From the NCBI GenBank assembly GCA_021834945.1, contig JAKBRA010000035.1:1-6285 (forward strand): a stretch of DNA of 6,285 bases, written 5' to 3'. Positions 5,163 to 6,285 of this stretch are shown piece after piece. Each line of letters starts with the position of its first letter. Positions within the stretch are counted from its first letter, which is position 1. The notes under the pieces were generated by a model. The model was not told where the DNA came from. It did not search any database and saw nothing but the letters and a program-made list of their open reading frames with translations. The stretch comes from Nanobdellota archaeon. Lineage in GTDB: Archaea > Nanoarchaeota > Nanoarchaeia > Parvarchaeales > Parvarchaeaceae. The position numbers and the translations under genes are program-made.

Positions 5163-5177
5163 TCGTAAAGCGATATC
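5159..5177. promoter_or_regulatory. 19-bp palindrome / possible 5' hairpin before padR
   Basis: GATATCG-TAAAG-CGATATC is a perfect inverted repeat with 7-base arms and a 5-base spacer, overlapping the right arm of the preceding palindrome. In DNA it would be an operator at the transcription start. In RNA it would form a stem-loop at or near the 5' end, two bases before the AGGT ribosome site. Confidence 0.5.
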
Positions 5178-5179
5178 AT

Positions 5180-5183
5180 AGGT
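5180..5183 (+). promoter_or_regulatory. Short ribosome-binding site of padR
   Basis: AGGT lies six bases before the ATG at 5190 and is the only Shine-Dalgarno-like sequence there. It supports this start and a leadered mRNA. Confidence 0.4.
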
Positions 5184-5189
5184 AAAAAT

Positions 5190-5708
5190 ATGAAAGACAA
5201 AAAAGACGACTTTAATGAAATAAACTTTGGATTTAACATAGACCCAAACATGGTGCACAAGATTGAGCACTCAATGCATGGCATAAGTCGTGGTTTCGGT
5301 ATAAAGTACTGGATATTGATGCTTGTTTCGAAGAAGAAAATGACGGGCGCAGAGATGATAGACAAGATATATGAGATGAGTTTTGGCTTCTGGAGACCTT
5401 CTCCAGGCAGTATATACTCGATCCTGAAATACCTATCGGAAAGCGGGTTTGTAAAAGTAGAGCAGAATGACAATAAAAAATACTATTCAATTACGGACAA
5501 AGGAAAAGAATACTTGGACAGTTCGTGGTTCCCATGGAGATCCGCTTCTTCGTTTATGAACAAAGACGAAGGAACAAGCATAGACGAAACTATAGAGACT
5601 TTAGATAACTTATCTGAGTTTATATCGGAAAAGGAAAAGCTGCTGAGCAAGGAAAATAAGAAAACGCTTAAAAAAATAGACGACAGGCTGCATGCCATAA
5701 TCAAATAA
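5190..5708 (+). CDS. PadR-family transcriptional regulator
   Basis: This DNA-binding protein (172 residues) has the PadR winged helix-turn-helix at about 36-110: GFGIKYWILMLV (helix 1), MTGAEMIDKI (helix 2), and the family signature WRPSPGSIYSILKYLSESGFV (68-88) for the recognition helix, followed by the wing (KYYSITDKGKEYL). A polar tail from 110 to 172 is helical and probably coiled-coil (TIETLDNLSEFISEKEKLLSKENKKTL...), as used for dimerisation. The N-terminal 30 residues are a variable extension. One base separates its stop from the ABC ATPase gene, so the two form an operon. PadR proteins in this setting (for example LadR/LmrR beside drug exporters) commonly repress the transporter and themselves and respond to small hydrophobic ligands. 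The palindromes just upstream are the likely binding sites; the ligand is unknown. Confidence 0.9.
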   Translation: MKDKKDDFNEINFGFNIDPNMVHKIEHSMHGISRGFGIKYWILMLVSKKKMTGAEMIDKIYEMSFGFWRPSPGSIYSILKYLSESGFVKVEQNDNKKYYSITDKGKEYLDSSWFPWRSASSFMNKDEGTSIDETIETLDNLSEFISEKEKLLSKENKKTLKKIDDRLHAIIK

Positions 5709-5709
5709 T

Positions 5710-6285
5710 ATGGAATACTCCATAATCGCAGACAAATTAACGAAAAAGTTCGGGGATTTTACTGCTGATAATGCCATAAGCTTAAAGGTTAAAAATGGAG
5801 AGATATTCGGGATTTTGGGCCCTAATGGAGCCGGAAAAACGACTCTGATAAGCATGCTTACTACGTTAATAAAGCCGACGAGCGGTCATGCTTCTGTATT
5901 AGGGAAGGATATAATAAAGAATGCGTTGGAAGTCAGGAAGTCCATAGGTGTAATAACGGAAAAGGTTACAATGTATCCACCGCTTACTGCGGAGGAGAAT
6001 CTGATGTTTTTTGGAAGGTTATACGGGATAAATAGAAAGGAATTGGAAGAAAAAATAAGCGAAGGCTTGGAGGAATTTCAGCTGTCAAAATTTAGAAACA
6101 AGCCGGTAGGAACTTTTTCCCTAGGAATGAAAAGAAGGCTTGACATCGTAAGAGTGCTGTTAAACGAGCCAAAGGTTTTCTTTTTGGACGAGCCGACCGT
6201 CGGTCTAGACCCAATAACGGTTTCTTTTATAAAAAAGAAGATAAGGGAAATAAATAAAAGAGGAAGCACTATAATACTTACAACT
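5710..6285 (+). CDS. ABC transporter ATP-binding protein (drug-exporter type), 3' end outside window
   Basis: The first 192 residues of a nucleotide-binding subunit are present. It should drive export across the cell membrane with a separate permease, probably the next gene. Walker A is GPNGAGKTT (37-45); the signature is FSLGMKRRL (136-144), with Leu at the second position, as seen in the DRA/BcrA-type exporter ATPases; Walker B is VFFLDEP (156-162); the D-loop is GLDP (165-168). The Q-loop region (IGVITEKVTMYPPLT, 79-93) has Glu84 where Gln is common, also frequent in this subfamily. The window ends at IILTT, just before the expected switch His. The ATG is one base after the padR stop with no own ribosome site, so it depends on the padR mRNA and probably on re-initiation. 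The exported compound cannot be told. Confidence 0.93.
   Translation, partial: MEYSIIADKLTKKFGDFTADNAISLKVKNGEIFGILGPNGAGKTTLISMLTTLIKPTSGHASVLGKDIIKNALEVRKSIGVITEKVTMYPPLTAEENLMFFGRLYGINRKELEEKISEGLEEFQLSKFRNKPVGTFSLGMKRRLDIVRVLLNEPKVFFLDEPTVGLDPITVSFIKKKIREINKRGSTIILTT

Noticed and set aside
5147..5473. Antisense open frame of 108 codons over the padR gene
   Set aside because: It is opposite a clear PadR domain, and its composition (Ser/Ile/Phe-rich) is typical of reverse-strand shadows.

Overview
The window is most likely archaeal chromosome, AT-rich and tightly packed. The main reason is promoter geometry: most genes on both strands have a TATA-like box about 24-27 bases before the start codon and no Shine-Dalgarno sequence, the pattern of archaeal leaderless mRNAs. 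An S-adenosylmethionine decarboxylase of the short SpeH type, an Fe/Mn superoxide dismutase and a PadR-type regulator fit this. Many small orphan proteins and single-base gene gaps would suit a small-genome lineage (for example an ARMAN/DPANN-like archaeon), but that placement is a guess. The dismutase suggests exposure to oxygen.

Layout. Positions 2-235 hold the 3' end of a small membrane protein gene. It meets speH (232-678, minus strand) tail to tail, the stop codons sharing bases. A 111-base divergent promoter region follows, then two translationally coupled three-helix membrane protein genes (790-1137 and 1134-1451). These two and the truncated left-end protein look like three diverged paralogues. 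Next come five plus-strand genes (1504-4432) that I could not assign to named families. The second of them, 302 residues, carries what looks like a degenerate protein-kinase catalytic loop with Asn in place of the catalytic Asp. Most of these genes appear to have their own leaderless promoter, one lying inside the preceding gene. A superoxide dismutase gene (4445-5065, minus) converges on this block. It is divergent from a padR-type regulator gene (5190-5708), which is followed after one base by an ABC transporter ATPase gene cut by the right edge.

How they may work together. The padR-ABC pair looks like a self-regulated exporter operon whose permease should lie just beyond the window. The sod/padR intergenic region is rich in perfect palindromes: one just downstream of the sod TATA box and two overlapping ones at the predicted padR transcription start. 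An 18-base element in this region recurs with 16 identical bases in the speH/membrane-protein divergent region, hinting at a shared regulator. The orphan block with the kinase-like protein is the best candidate for an undescribed system, but its function cannot be read from the sequence.

No stretch over 300 bases lacks a gene. I saw no tRNA, rRNA, CRISPR array or insertion sequence.
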